Position numbers and translations under genes: made by a program
Shown: positions 1-10,868 of the stretch, in pieces
Layout of the letters: each line of letters begins with the position of its first letter
How positions within the stretch are numbered: position 1 is the first letter of the stretch
Notes under the pieces: model-generated
The model's database searches: none
What the model saw: only the letters and a program-made list of their open reading frames with translations
Told to the model about the DNA's origin: nothing
Origin: Magnolia sinica
Taxonomy: Eukaryota > Streptophyta > Magnoliopsida > Magnoliales > Magnoliaceae
Assembly (NCBI RefSeq): GCF_029962835.1
Contig: NC_080586.1
Location: 69,689,001 to 69,753,000 of the forward strand
DNA length: 64,000 nt
Reading direction: 5' to 3'

Positions 1-1075
1 TTCATTGAGCACCAATCGAGCGAACCACAACATGTTTTTGGCATATCCAGTGGGACCCTATCTTTAGCTTATCGGCATGACATTACCAATTGAAAATATG
101 AATATGAGTAATCGAATTGCTGGAGTCAAACCCTTCACACCGACCGCACTACCTCCAGCCGAGGACGTGCCTGTTCAAGAGGTCCCTGAAATGGTAAATT
201 TGAATAGTAGTTTGACACTCAATACTGGAAATCAGGAAGAGGCCTCGACCTCTCGGACCATCTCTCCTGAAGAGATAATGGTCTCACTCCAAAATGTACA
301 ACTGAGTATTCAACACGTTCAAGAATATGGAATAGCTTAGGCGAAGTTTGCGGAGTTGGCACATGCCCAGGCCGAGAATTTTTATATCCAAACTAAGAAT
401 GCTAGCAGATACATGTCTAGCCAGACCGAGGCCATGCATCGGTTGATGGCCATGATCACCAAAAGAGTACCTGCGACAATGCAGTATAACACCGAGGGAA
501 GTTCTATTGATAACGCGACATAGCGACCATCTATGCCTCTCCTGCGGCGGAACCACATCCAATTTCAATTTAGGAAGTGCGGAATGTTTCTCTATCCATC
601 GAGTTCAGGCGACTAGAGCAAGAAGCTAGGAATTTTGTTCCTGAGATTCGAAGTTAGGATTTACAGATTAAGCCATATACCAAATGGATTGGCTGACATC
701 ACCCGTTGCCGATGAATTATCGACCGGATTTTGCTCTATTTTTTTATGATCCCAGTCAATCGACAATCGAGCATGTTGGTCAATTCACTATGCAGTGTGG
801 TGAGCTGGTTAATAATGACTATTATAAGATGTAATTATTCGGTCATTCAATGACGATAGTGGCCTTTACATAGTATTCCAATTTATTGTCAAACTCAATC
901 CATACTTGGTAAGAGATGGAAGAAAATTTTCATGCTCAATTCTATTCTAAGGACGTGAAAATGACCATGGACGATCTTGCATGTTTTCGATAGTTACTAG
1001 GAAAAATTTGCGAGAGTTACATTGCCCGGTTCAAGAGAGCGAAGAGCCGGTGTAAGGTCATCATAACTAAGGTTG
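1..1075 (+). mobile_element. Ty3/Gypsy gag fossil (left edge outside window)
   Basis: Plus-strand reading of this stretch gives pieces typical of plant Ty3/Gypsy Gag: an N-terminal region from the ATG at 77, then a retrotransposon-gag core between about 670 and 1070 with words such as PLPMNYRPDFALF and SYIARFKRAKSRCK. Gag would package the element RNA into particles. It is broken, with about half a dozen or more breaks, and only gag is seen. The gag resemblance breaks off near 1074, where a different AT-rich sequence begins. Tat/Ogre-like gag is my best guess for the lineage; the lineage call is weak. Confidence 0.7.
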
Positions 1076-3790
1076 TAGCATCCTGAAGTTTTGCTAATTT
1101 TGAATTTAAAAAATAAATAAATAAACCTTAAAATCTTTTGATATAACTAGCTTACATTGTCATTTAATGACCCTTAACACTCAAGGTAAGCTTATACACA
1201 AGCGATACCAGTAAAGAACTATACAAATTCGATTAATCAACCGTAGGAAGCCAACGAATCCATCCGATCACTTAAACCTTGAATATATCCTCGTGATTTG
1301 TTTATTTAGGACTCAAATCTAACCGACGTATCACCGACTAATCAAGACAACCGCAATTAAATAAAGACATGCCAAAAGCCAAGACAAGTAAGGGTCGGAT
1401 CAAACCAAACTGACCTAATTACTCCTTTAGCCTAAGAACCAACAATTTAGAGTGATTATGACTAAATCATCATTTTCATTAATTACAAATAGGTAATACT
1501 ATAAATTTAGCTAATATACATCTTAATCATCACGCATAAGAAATCTCGTTATCTAATCTATTCGAAAAATGCTCTGATTATCCGAATAAGCTCTAGCTAA
1601 ACCCAAAACTATAAAAAGTGTTCGTCTTAGCGGGCTTGACGTCCATCATGGGACATTGAGCTGAGATTACGTCTCAAATTGCTCAACTTGGACTCATAAG
1701 GTCAGTGCATGAGATATGTGAATACCTTTAGAGTTTGTTAGGAACTCAATTTAAATGTCCATTTTCACTCTCAGCCTAATTTGTGGCTTATGAACTGTTA
1801 GATCGTGACTAAATTTAGGGAACCAACCTAAGTTAATAGCCTACATATATCCATATAACCGTGGCTCTGATCGACCGTCGGTTACCATTGAACTAACTTC
1901 TAATCATACACATCAATCGATGCATCCAAATAGCAAGCCGATCATATCCATACGTAGGTCATCACTAGGGCCAACTATCCTACGGTGTATGTCGAGCCCT
2001 ATACCCCATAGTGGACCCCAAAGGTTGGAAACACTATACCATAAGGCTAATATAATGAGAACTTAACCCTTAGGGCCATTTCCACCATTTCTAGTGTTAT
2101 AAATAGTGTATTTGAGAGCAACCTTTACTCCAATCTGAATTTTTTCTAGAAAGAATGAGAGAAAAGAGTATAGGAAAAGAAAGTGATGGAGATTGGCGTC
2201 TCCTTCACCAAATCCTTCCAAATGAAGCCCTAACTTCGACTATTCTCGTCCACCGAATCTACTTCACTTGTGATTGAGATGTAAGAAATAAACCTTGTTT
2301 CCCAACCTAAGTTTTTCTAGATTGAATTGCATAGATATTAATTAATTTCTTTAAAATTGGTGTAGGAATCATTTTCCCCAAAATCTTAACCCTAGGAGCT
2401 TAAAGATTAGAAATTCATTCTTAAGGTGTAAATCATTATTCATAGGTTGTCATTTATCGACCCTCGAGGGTCTCAATTAATGATTTATTGTTTGTAAATA
2501 GCTTAGCGTGCGCTAACATGTTCACATTTCGATTTACCCAATATGTGTTATTGATTGTTTATGGATACTCACATGTTTAATAAAATGCCTAAGTGATTGA
2601 ATGTGTTGTTCTATTAATGCTCACATGTTTGATGGAATGCCTATATAAATGTGTATTTTATTGATGCTCATATGTTTGGTGAAATGCTCATATAAGTGTG
2701 TTGTTTGTATTGATGCTTATATGTTCGATGAAATCCCTGAATGAATAAGTTGCTAAATTTATGGTTTATACAACATCTCATCATGATTGTTTAATGAATA
2801 ACTAGTCCTTAGTGATGTCTAAAACCGCTTAACATGTTGGGTCAGTCAGTAAATCGTGAGTGGCCTGAGTTAGGTGGGGCACTCTAAGCTTGTTCGTTCG
2901 ACTCGGGTCGAATGTGGACGAACGACAATAGCTGAACTACACGGGATGCTTGCACCCAATGCCGGTTGTGTCAGGGTTCTCCCAGATCAATCAAATTAGT
3001 CTAACAGCCTACTAATCTTATATGTTCACAATGTATGACACAACCAAATTAATAGAATATATGATACCCCATTCCCATTGAACGACTCTACTTATAATCA
3101 TTAGTAGTATGATCTACAAGACTCATAAGCTGAACATGGTGGTATGGGATACCGTGTTCAAGGTGTCGGTCTATGTTGGGGTGACAAGCTTCCATATAAT
3201 GACCAATGAGTAATTAAGAAGGCTATGAGCCTATTACATCAAACTGAAATGATGTCGCGACAGCCCCATAATTGTGTTTGGGTGACGACCCTTGCATCAA
3301 TTGTAGACGTCTTCCATATGTCGATGAAGTCCTTAATCATGTGCATCCAGACTGCGTTATCCAGGTCCTTTGTAATCAGTTGTACAAGTTGGTCAGGCTA
3401 GTGTTAGTCCCTCATTAGATGGGGAGTTGTTAGTTGGATGATGAACTCAAAAACAGATCAAGGGACACAAGTGAGGAGCCACTACGACTGTTCCGAGCCT
3501 TGTGATCCGGTTAAGACCATGATAAAATGGTGGTACATTAGCTTCCCTAATATGTTGGATGAACAAAATTTAATAACTACTTGGCTAGCATACACATTGA
3601 TCGTATGATGTTATGATTTGGCGTTGGAGTCACGTGATGAAGGAGTGTTGACATTTGCGAAATAGGCATTTAAATCGCTTGTGAGAGAGTGCTAGATTGT
3701 GAGGATGAGTTAATGTTGCTTATCACCAGTGTTACCTCAATCACCTAGGTGCTTATAGTGCTTCTTGATACAACTGTAACTCATGCTAAC
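1074..3790 (+). repeat. Unassigned AT-rich stretch, possibly a long LTR
   Basis: No coding potential is recognisable. It starts TGTAGCATCCTG exactly where the gag similarity stops, which fits an LTR inserted in the gag. A TATA-like box (TATAAATA, 2098-2105) is followed by a purine-rich leader, as in the U3/R boundary of an LTR. I could not find a matching right end, a partner LTR or a target duplication, so the right boundary is only where the next repeat begins. It could equally be unrelated intergenic DNA. Confidence 0.3.
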
Positions 3791-3857
3791 GTGGTCACAC
3801 TTTTTTTTGTTCTTTTTGAAGCAGGTAGTCATGGAAAGAGAGATGTTAAGGTTAGGG

Positions 3858-3897
<40 letters not shown>

Positions 3898-4140
3898 TAA
3901 AGAATCTTATTTGTTTATATGTTTAGGAATGATATTCAATGGGATCTGGCCACACTTTTTTCAATTTTTCTCGAAGTAGTCATAAAGATAGATATTAAGG
4001 TTAGGGTTTGAGAGAAAGAGAGATAGGTTATAGAATCTCACGTGCTTAGAAATGATATTTAATGGAATGTGGCTACACTTTTTTCAGATATTCTTGAAGC
4101 AAGTAGCCATGAGGAGTGAGGTTAAGGCTAGGGTTTAGAT
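3791..4140. repeat. Imperfect three-copy tandem repeat with (GA)n tract
   Basis: Three diverged units begin near 3791, 3943 and 4067. Each reads roughly CACACTTTTTTC, then a GAAGCAGGTAGTCATG-like word, then TTAAGGTTAGGGTTTGAGAG. The first unit holds a GA microsatellite at 3861-3894 that the later units have only in short form, which explains the unequal unit lengths (about 152, 124 and 74+ bases). No coding potential is apparent. Confidence 0.75.
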
Positions 4141-4550
4141 TGAGGTAGTCCTTTTGAACCACATACCAACAAATTCATTCCATTGGTATACTAGTGCCGA
4201 TACCTACAGTCAGTACTAAAGTATACTAACTCAATTAAAAAAAGTTTTTTAAAATAAAAGTGGGTGTAAATGTTAACTTTTTAACCTAGTCAAATGTAGT
4301 GAAAAAAGCAGGAAGACTATCATTAATGGTTATGATTCAAACCCTCCTTCCTTGGCCCATCCTTAAAATAAAGATCACTTTTTTGTAGTTCCCATGATTT
4401 TCATCTCCGAGATGAGTTGGAATTATGCAAAAAAGCGGTCTCTTTCCTTAGAATATAATATTGAAAGTTGGTTTTTGTAAAGAAAATAAAAAATAAAAAA
4501 AGAAAGCTGATTTGGTTTGTGGGTTTGTGTTCGAACAAGGAGTTAATAGG
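4141..4550. other. Intergenic, nothing recognised
   Basis: AT-rich sequence with short A/T runs. I see no ORF, repeat end or RNA gene. Confidence 0.5.
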
Positions 4551-4919
4551 ATACTCAGTCTAAGCGTGAGGCTTGATACACAGTCACTTAGAAACTGCAC
4601 ACGTGGCATATATTAACTCAAATAAAACCAACTATATTGTGCAGCCCAGTCTCACCAAGTCACACTTCCAATATAAAATTGGTTGAACAACCCTAACCTC
4701 TGATTCTTTAGACACTTGTTTGAAGAAATAGGACTATTGAATAATTTTCATTTTTAGCCGTCCAATTGATGTCCACTAATCTAGTACTCAAATAATAAAA
4801 TAAACTTGACTTTTTGGTCATTGGGTACCATAATCTGAATTGTTTAATTTGACTACTTGTATACTTCATTTGCAATTTCTAAGTGCCTGTGTATCATCCC
4901 TCACGATCTGCCAGAGTAT
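4551..4919. mobile_element. MITE (family Y) with about 50-bp terminal inverted repeats
   Basis: The left end ATACTC...GTGAGGCTTGATACACAG...CACTTAGAAACTGC and the reverse complement of the right end ATACTC...GTGAGGGATGATACACAG...CACTTAGAAATTGC match at about 40 of 50 positions, giving a 369-bp fold-back element without coding capacity. Diverged relatives lie near 55270-55560, 58660-58890 and 62815-63060, sharing the core TTGGTTGAACAACCCTAACC followed by the TCTGATTCTT word. The target duplication is unclear, so the superfamily is not assigned. Confidence 0.7.
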
Positions 4920-5950
4920 TAAAGTTTTTCCCGTCTCCAAACAGACCAAGGCCCCCCACAGTACCGTTCTCTCACATTCCAAGCAAACCCCATGTGACCT
5001 CTTCTTACTCCACTCCACACGTGGGGCCCACTGAGATGTTGACACGAGTGAATGTGCATGTTTTTGTACGGTGAAGAAGGTACTATTTTAGAAAGGAGTG
5101 AGATTTCATGCATTGTTTAAGAGGAAAAGGTGGATATTTTGTATGGGTTAGGGAACCTATGGCATGTGTGAGGGCTAGGGTTGCAAATTGCGACTTTGAA
5201 GTGTCTGCCCAAGTTTTCGAGAAAGATGCGGGATGTACTATGTAATCTCCCATTTATTATTATTCATGGAGTGTGTTTAAGTACAACTAGTTGGATGGCA
5301 AGTTACTGCCCAAAATGCTCAATAGTACCACCCACATCTGAGACGTCCAAAAGCTGAGGTCCACTAAGAAGTCCAGGATCTATACTACCATCAACCTAGG
5401 GTATTCAAGTGACTAGATTGCTTACTTTGATCAGCCATCTCACACATATATTGAATTAGATTTTCATGGTACAAGAGGACTTCCAGTACTCGCGTTTTAA
5501 AAAGTTTGAAGTGTCATAGTCTACCGTTGTTTCACTCTTTACCATTATAAGGTTGAGGGTATTTCAATCTACAGTGCGTTCAAGTACTCCATCCTCGTGG
5601 GGTAAGTTGGTGTGTACCAGTGCCTATATCTAGCTACTCAAACTTGAGTTGTTACATAATCTTGAATACATGATGTCATTGAAAGTGGGTCTCATTCTAA
5701 GAGGATATTGAAAGAAATGCCCTAAGGTGGAGGGTTATGCTGACTGGTATCAGATGTCTTACATAGACTCTGATGGTTGTGGTTGGACTAAATTGGCAAC
5801 TAGAGGACGTGTGAGAGCTAGTGATTGTTGATGTTATGTGGGGCCAGTCAGGGCGTTGGTTTCTGGGATTTACGCTTGTACAAGCCAAAGAAGCATCTCC
5901 TACATGGTCTTCAAGCATTGTGCAAGTTCTAAAATGCAGGAGATTGGTAC
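4920..5950. other. Intergenic, nothing recognised
   Basis: No conserved coding segment, RNA gene or transposon terminus found. Short open frames here overlap in opposing frames and resemble no family I know. Confidence 0.5.
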
Positions 5951-6275
5951 TAGAGGTGTGTACACGAGTCGAACCGAATCGAGCTTGGCACAGCTCAACT
6001 CGGCTCGGCCATTAGCTGACCCCGACTCGAGCTTGGCTTGGCTCGGTCCTCGAGCCTGACTGGCCAGCTCGGCTCTATTCGGTCAGCAATCCGGGCCAGT
6101 TTGAGTCAAATTCGAGCCAAGATCGAGCCTGTGTGGCATTTTTATAAACACATGGAGTGCACTTTTAATTTCTTATTGTATGTAAAATAGCAGCAACTAT
6201 TTACAGGTATTTCATCAAACACATTGTAAGCAACATCAAGATCAAGAAAAAATGGTATTTGTTTCATATACATAC
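5951..6275 (+). mobile_element. hAT-type non-autonomous element, left half (split by the Athila insertion)
   Basis: It starts TAGAGGTGTGTACACGAG and continues with the GAGCTCGGCTCG-rich end and the ATTTCATCAAACAC core of a family seen about nine times in this window. It stops at CATATACATAC, where the Athila LTR begins. The missing right half resumes at 33477. The 8 bases before it (attggtac, 5943-5950) nearly match the 8 bases after the right half (attggaac, 33735-33742), as expected for a hAT target duplication. The joined halves would be about 580 bp, matching intact copies (539-614 bp). Confidence 0.85.
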
Positions 6276-7318
6276 TGTTAAGGGTCAAATATTACATATT
6301 ATCCCTCATTTATATTTTGGTTTTATGAACATGATAATGCTTGTTCTATTTTACTCATGTTTGTGTTGCAAAGTAAATTTAAGAGCTTGGATTGCAAAGA
6401 GTGCTAAAAGTATGGATTTAATGCTTAAGAATCACCAAGGCAAGGGATGGATCTTAGGAGACCAAGATTGAAGAATTCACATGCTAAAGATCTAAAAAAA
6501 CAAAGTGAGGAATGAAGAGAATCAAATATTTGAAGTGAAGAAAAGGAAACTTGAAATCGTCCCGAAAAAGCAGATTCTGAAACTCTGGGTCATTCTGGAA
6601 ATTGTGTAAAGTGAAGTCTATTTTAGGAAACTACGCACAGTGAAGTCTATTTTAACAAACTGCATAAATTTGAGGCAATTTTTAGAGTTTTCCAACTAAG
6701 TGCGAAAGTTGGAGTTTTACAACTATAAATAGGACTTCTTAGGATGTTCCTAGGTATCTTCTAGGGTTTAAGGAGTGAAGCAAAAGGATGGAGAAACAGT
6801 CGCCAAGAATTTTTCTTCTTCTTCCTTAGTTGTTTTCATGTTTTTCTTAAGAGACTTTGGTCTAATCATGTCTATGATTGACTAAACCTCTTAACTAAGG
6901 CTAAGAGGTGAAGCTTGTAGCGTGATGTGTTGTTTCTCTTGCTTTGATTCATGTTTATGTTGAACTTTTTTAATTCTAATTTGATATTTAAGGAATTCTT
7001 TCAGTTTTTAATGGTTTATTGTGACTCAAATTACAGTAAATCCAAAATAGCTTTGAGTACCGTCTTTTCCCGATTTTGAGATTGTGTGATTGGTAAATCT
7101 TGTTGTTGGTCATTGTCCCATGAGCATGGTTTGGTGATGGAATCCCTTCTAATTATCACAATTCTCTTTCATTGAAAATTAGGTCAAGGAAAGTTCAGAT
7201 TTGATCTTAATTGTTATATATTCCAATTTGATAGGATGAGACTCCAATTCCAATTGTGGTATTTGAATCAATTAAGAGGGCTCCCTAATCACTGCAAGTG
7301 AATCCTTGGCAATCTAAT

Positions 7319-7560
7319 CACTACCAAAAAAGGGGGCAAAGGATTCAAACCACGTTACCTTTTTGCTATAGATATAAACCTTAGCTATACTTGTTACGGT
7401 TTTAATCCGTAGCTAAAAAGTTGATACACCATTAATAATTAATAGTGTTGTAAGGGGCTCTATCAGGCCTAAAAAAACTATAAGTTTTAGCTAAGTCGTT
7501 TATATATTTGTAAATATTACTTTAGAGGTTAAAAAAAAAATCAGCTAGATCGAAGGCTCA
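7319..7560. repeat. CACTA left terminal and subterminal region
   Basis: Terminal CACTACC followed by diverged copies of the ATAAACCTTAGCTAT / AATCCGTAGCTA motif, matching the denser array at the right end. Confidence 0.7.
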
Positions 7561-8127
7561 AATGGACCACACGGTAGGAAACATTAATATTAAATTACAG
7601 TTACTTCTTATGGTGTGGTCCATTTGGGCCTTAAATATACCTAAAATTTGGTTTTCCAAAGTAAAATAATTTATTAAAATTATGGATAGGAATGGATTAA
7701 CGAAATACATCATGATGGGTCCCATGGAGTCCCTAATCGGTCCGTCCGTCAGAAGAGCCTCAAATTTGGGCACGCGCTCAAAACAGAGCCGTGCCCAAAC
7801 ACTCTCTCTCGCGCTATTTCTCCCGTCTCTCTCTCGCGCACTCTCTCTCCCTATCTCTCTCTCTCTCTGTCATTTGTCTTGCAGACATGTCGTAGCTCTG
7901 TTCTACCGCAACCCAGCTGCCCTACGACAACATTGTAATGGTGCTCCGACCACACCTCATCGGCATACAAATCCAACGGATCAGGGTTTCCACTTCTGGA
8001 AGGTGATATTCTTTTGATCTTCTCAGCTTTAATATATCCATGATTGTTTGATAGTGTTAAATTCATAAAACGAAATTCTCTTTCTTTTTTATTTTCGGGA
8101 TTTCTTCTTTGAAGTTTGATGACTTAG
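7561..8127. other. CACTA interior: inverted GGACCACAC motif and CT-rich stretch
   Basis: It contains a short inverted pair (CAAATGGACCACAC near 7559 and GTGTGGTCCATTTG near 7614), then a CT-microsatellite-like stretch at about 7800-7870. The 111-codon open frame at 7682-8017 runs through the CT repeat and matches nothing I know, so I do not call it a gene. It could be a captured promoter or leader. Confidence 0.4.
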
Positions 8128-8463
8128 TTATTTTGATATTGATGTTGCTCACCAAGAGTTTGATGAAATGACTCAACGAAGTGTCGGCTAGTGGCAAGGA
8201 AGGTATGCACACCAAACAAATACCGTTTTTCCTTGATTTTGATGTTGCATATAAGGTGTTTAAGGAATACTTGCTACTGTTTTACAAAGAGTGAGAAACT
8301 GAAAGTGCCCTGTATGTGTTTATGAAAACGCTGCATAGGCTCAATTTTGGTTGAAACTCGACTTTACTGGCCCGACCTGCTGACCAAACCGAGCTGAGCT
8401 GAGTTCAAGCTAGGATCAGCTAGTGGCCGAGCTGAGGTCAGCTCGACTCGGTGTTCACCCCTA
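8128..8463 (-). mobile_element. hAT-type family, partial copy in minus orientation
   Basis: It reads in reverse the CATCAAAC core and the GAGCTGAG/CTCGACTCGG-rich end, finishing GTGTTCACCCCTA, the complement of the TAGGGGTG-type terminus. Only the half nearest that terminus is recognisable, so this copy is incomplete. It lies inside the CACTA element. Confidence 0.7.
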
Positions 8464-8720
8464 GTAGGACGCAATCACTCAGGTGGATACAAAATTCAGG
8501 TGGGCCTCACCACAAGAAACAGTTAGAACGGAAACATCCGCCATTGAAACCTTCCTGGAGCCAACCATTTAAATTGTTCATAGGCTTATTACCACTCAAA
8601 TAAAGTATAGGTACAAATATCATTTCGATACAAAACTTTCATGGCACCCAAAAAGTTTCCAATGGTAGGCATTAAATCCCTTTTGTTTCTTGTGGTGTGG
8701 CCCACCTAAGTTTTATATCG
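8464..8720. repeat. Mutator-related dispersed repeat (family X), fragment
   Basis: It shares the succession GTGGGCCTCACCACAAGAAACAG, a CCATTGAAA word, then CTTGTGGTGTGGCCCACCT with the better-preserved copy at 59966-60477. Only a diverged fragment is present and no ends were found. Confidence 0.5.
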
Positions 8721-10109
8721 GCCTAATTTTTTTATTCCTTTTTTGTGCATTTTTGTGGTTGTTTCAGCTTGATTCTTCGAAAATAATTTCTCTTTTATTT
8801 CTGTTCCAATGTGGTAGAAAGAATTGGGTGTTCCACTAGACTTAAATGATTTAGTCTTATTGGCTTCGGATTATGAATTTCACTAAGAAATTGGATGTGT
8901 TGCTCTTTTGCATGTATTTCAGAAAGGTGAACAAGTACCATATTTGTTTGGCAAATCATGTTTGCAACAGTAAGCAGGATTCAATTTTTTGATTTTATCT
9001 TTAATTTTCCTGTTAGACTGGGTTCACCTGTCTTTCGTCTTGGATGATTTTTGTTATGGTTCCTTGCTATTTTGAATGAATTTGTTGGGTTTTCCTAGTT
9101 TCATTTGTGGTCCACTAGATGTAATTTTCAATTATATCAATGAAATTATAGATGGTCTCTGCCCAACCCATGGATTAGGATGAAACTTGGGCCAGGCTCA
9201 TCCCCATCCCAACTGGTCTAACCCAATTGTTCCATGGTGGGGATCTTTAATTGTTTATCAACACTCTTAATCATGTTTATCCAATCCAGATAAACAGGCG
9301 CTGTTGGATAAATGTTTGGGTTGCCAAGTTGCGGTAGGTCTGGAAATTGGGTCCCAGTACATGCCCAATTTTCAATCCTAACCAGTGAGCTATGGAATTG
9401 AGCTTTGGTAGGCTCACTAGCCAAATACTCACCCCTCCAAAGGACTCTTATACTGAGCTTGGAGATCTCTAGTGTACTGGAAACTTCTACTACAAATACA
9501 TTATGAGGTTACAAACCAATGATCTACTGTTCTGAGCATAATGAATTATGTTATAACAGATCATTTTGTTTTCTAACTTCTTGCCTAGACCACAATGAGT
9601 CATCCAAATAGGCCCTTTGTATTTGCTTTTCTACTTTTGGTAATCGTTTGATGTAGAGATCTCACAATTTAATCAGCCAATTAGACAAAATTTCGAATAA
9701 AGTTCATTACTCATCAGTTAGATGTGTCTCCAACACACATTTATGTTGGCCCCTATGGACGAACGCCCCTTTGATCCCCAAGAATCAAGTTGGTCCATTA
9801 ATCAGGTGGCAATGGATGTCTAAAGAAATGGGTGACTTGGAAAATGACAACCAATGAGTTCTAGATCTGAAGCTACAGTTCACTTCATCTTTATGCATTT
9901 CTTGTTGCCTCACTAAACTTCTGTATGTTTAGTTCTGGATTGTTGTGGATTATTCTGCAATTATCTCCTTCAAGTCTTTTAAAAGTTTTTTTTTTTTAAA
10001 TACTCTTTTAAATCTCCACTATTGAACAGGTGAACTACCCCACATGTGTCAAAATGGCATGTGTGTCCAACATATGAGCCTGGTGCCAAGTCTGGCACTA
10101 CATATACAT
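8721..10109. other. CACTA interior, mostly unrecognised; one possible captured exon
   Basis: The only hint of coding is 8923-8969, bounded by a TTTCAG acceptor and a GTAAGC donor and reading KGEQVPYLFGKSCLQ on the plus strand. I cannot assign it to a family, and at 47 bases it may be chance. The rest is AT-rich with no recognised terminus. Confidence 0.3.
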
Positions 10110-10596
10110 GAACATGCCTTGTACCTTCTTTTCTTTTCTTTTTTTGAAATAAAAAACAAGTTAATATCCATTACCGTCATGTCTTAAACTACACTTAAAA
10201 TTTCTAAAATATAAAATTAGGCCTCGATGCCTTGAATGTTGTCTTAAGCTTCCTAGTTGGTGGCCTAACCTTCTTAAACACCAACGGGAGCTTGATTTTG
10301 GAATCATGAAATTGCTTGGTATTCTCTCTCTTGCAAAGCGAGTCAGGTATGGTAGCTGTCTTGATGATCTAAATGCAAGGAGACCTTACCTTATGGCGAG
10401 AAGCCATCTCGTCATACATCTGCTCAACAACACCATTAAGAGTGGTGTCCCGGTATTCCTTGTACATATTGTGGTAACCAGTTCTGCTCTAGTACCGCAA
10501 CCAAATTCCGTAGTTCTCAACAATGGTGGGATTCCTCTCAAAAATCTCATTGATGGCAAGCACTTGCCCAATACTGATGGAACATGCCTTGTACCT
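10110..10596 (-). pseudogene. RPL18A: Processed pseudogene of 60S ribosomal protein L18a (eL20), 5-prime truncated
   Basis: The minus strand from about 10579 down to 10190 reads through the C-terminal part of plant ribosomal protein L18a: [66 protein letters not shown] and [17 protein letters not shown]. That is roughly residues 74-178 of about 178. No introns interrupt it, and a T-rich tract at 10127-10147 corresponds to an A-rich tail at the transcript end. Perfect 17-bp duplications GAACATGCCTTGTACCT flank it (10110-10126, 10580-10596). Together these are the marks of LINE-mediated retroposition of an mRNA. At least two CAG glutamine codons read TAG, so it is dead. It lies within the CACTA element. 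Confidence 0.93.
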
Positions 10597-10868
10597 AAAT
10601 CCAGGTTGGTCCCAACCCTTAATATGGGCAATCCATCAAATGGGTCCATCCTTGATTGCCCCTCTCTCTAAAAAAAAATCACTTTTGACTAGATGATCTT
10701 AGCTATCCAATTAATGGCTAAGGAAATTAATGGTTTATATTGTTCATACTACAAACAGTCTATTAATCTAGACTTTCCATGATGTGGGTCCTGAGCTTGA
10801 TTGTCCATTCATTTTTCCATATCACCGCGGGTCATGAGCCCAAAAATGAATGGGCGTTCAATAATCTA

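Noticed and set aside
7682-8017. 111-codon plus-strand open frame
   Set aside because: It runs through a CT-microsatellite-like stretch inside the CACTA element and has no recognisable domain.
10306-10671. 121-codon plus-strand frame as a gene
   Set aside because: It is the opposite-strand shadow of the L18a retropseudogene.
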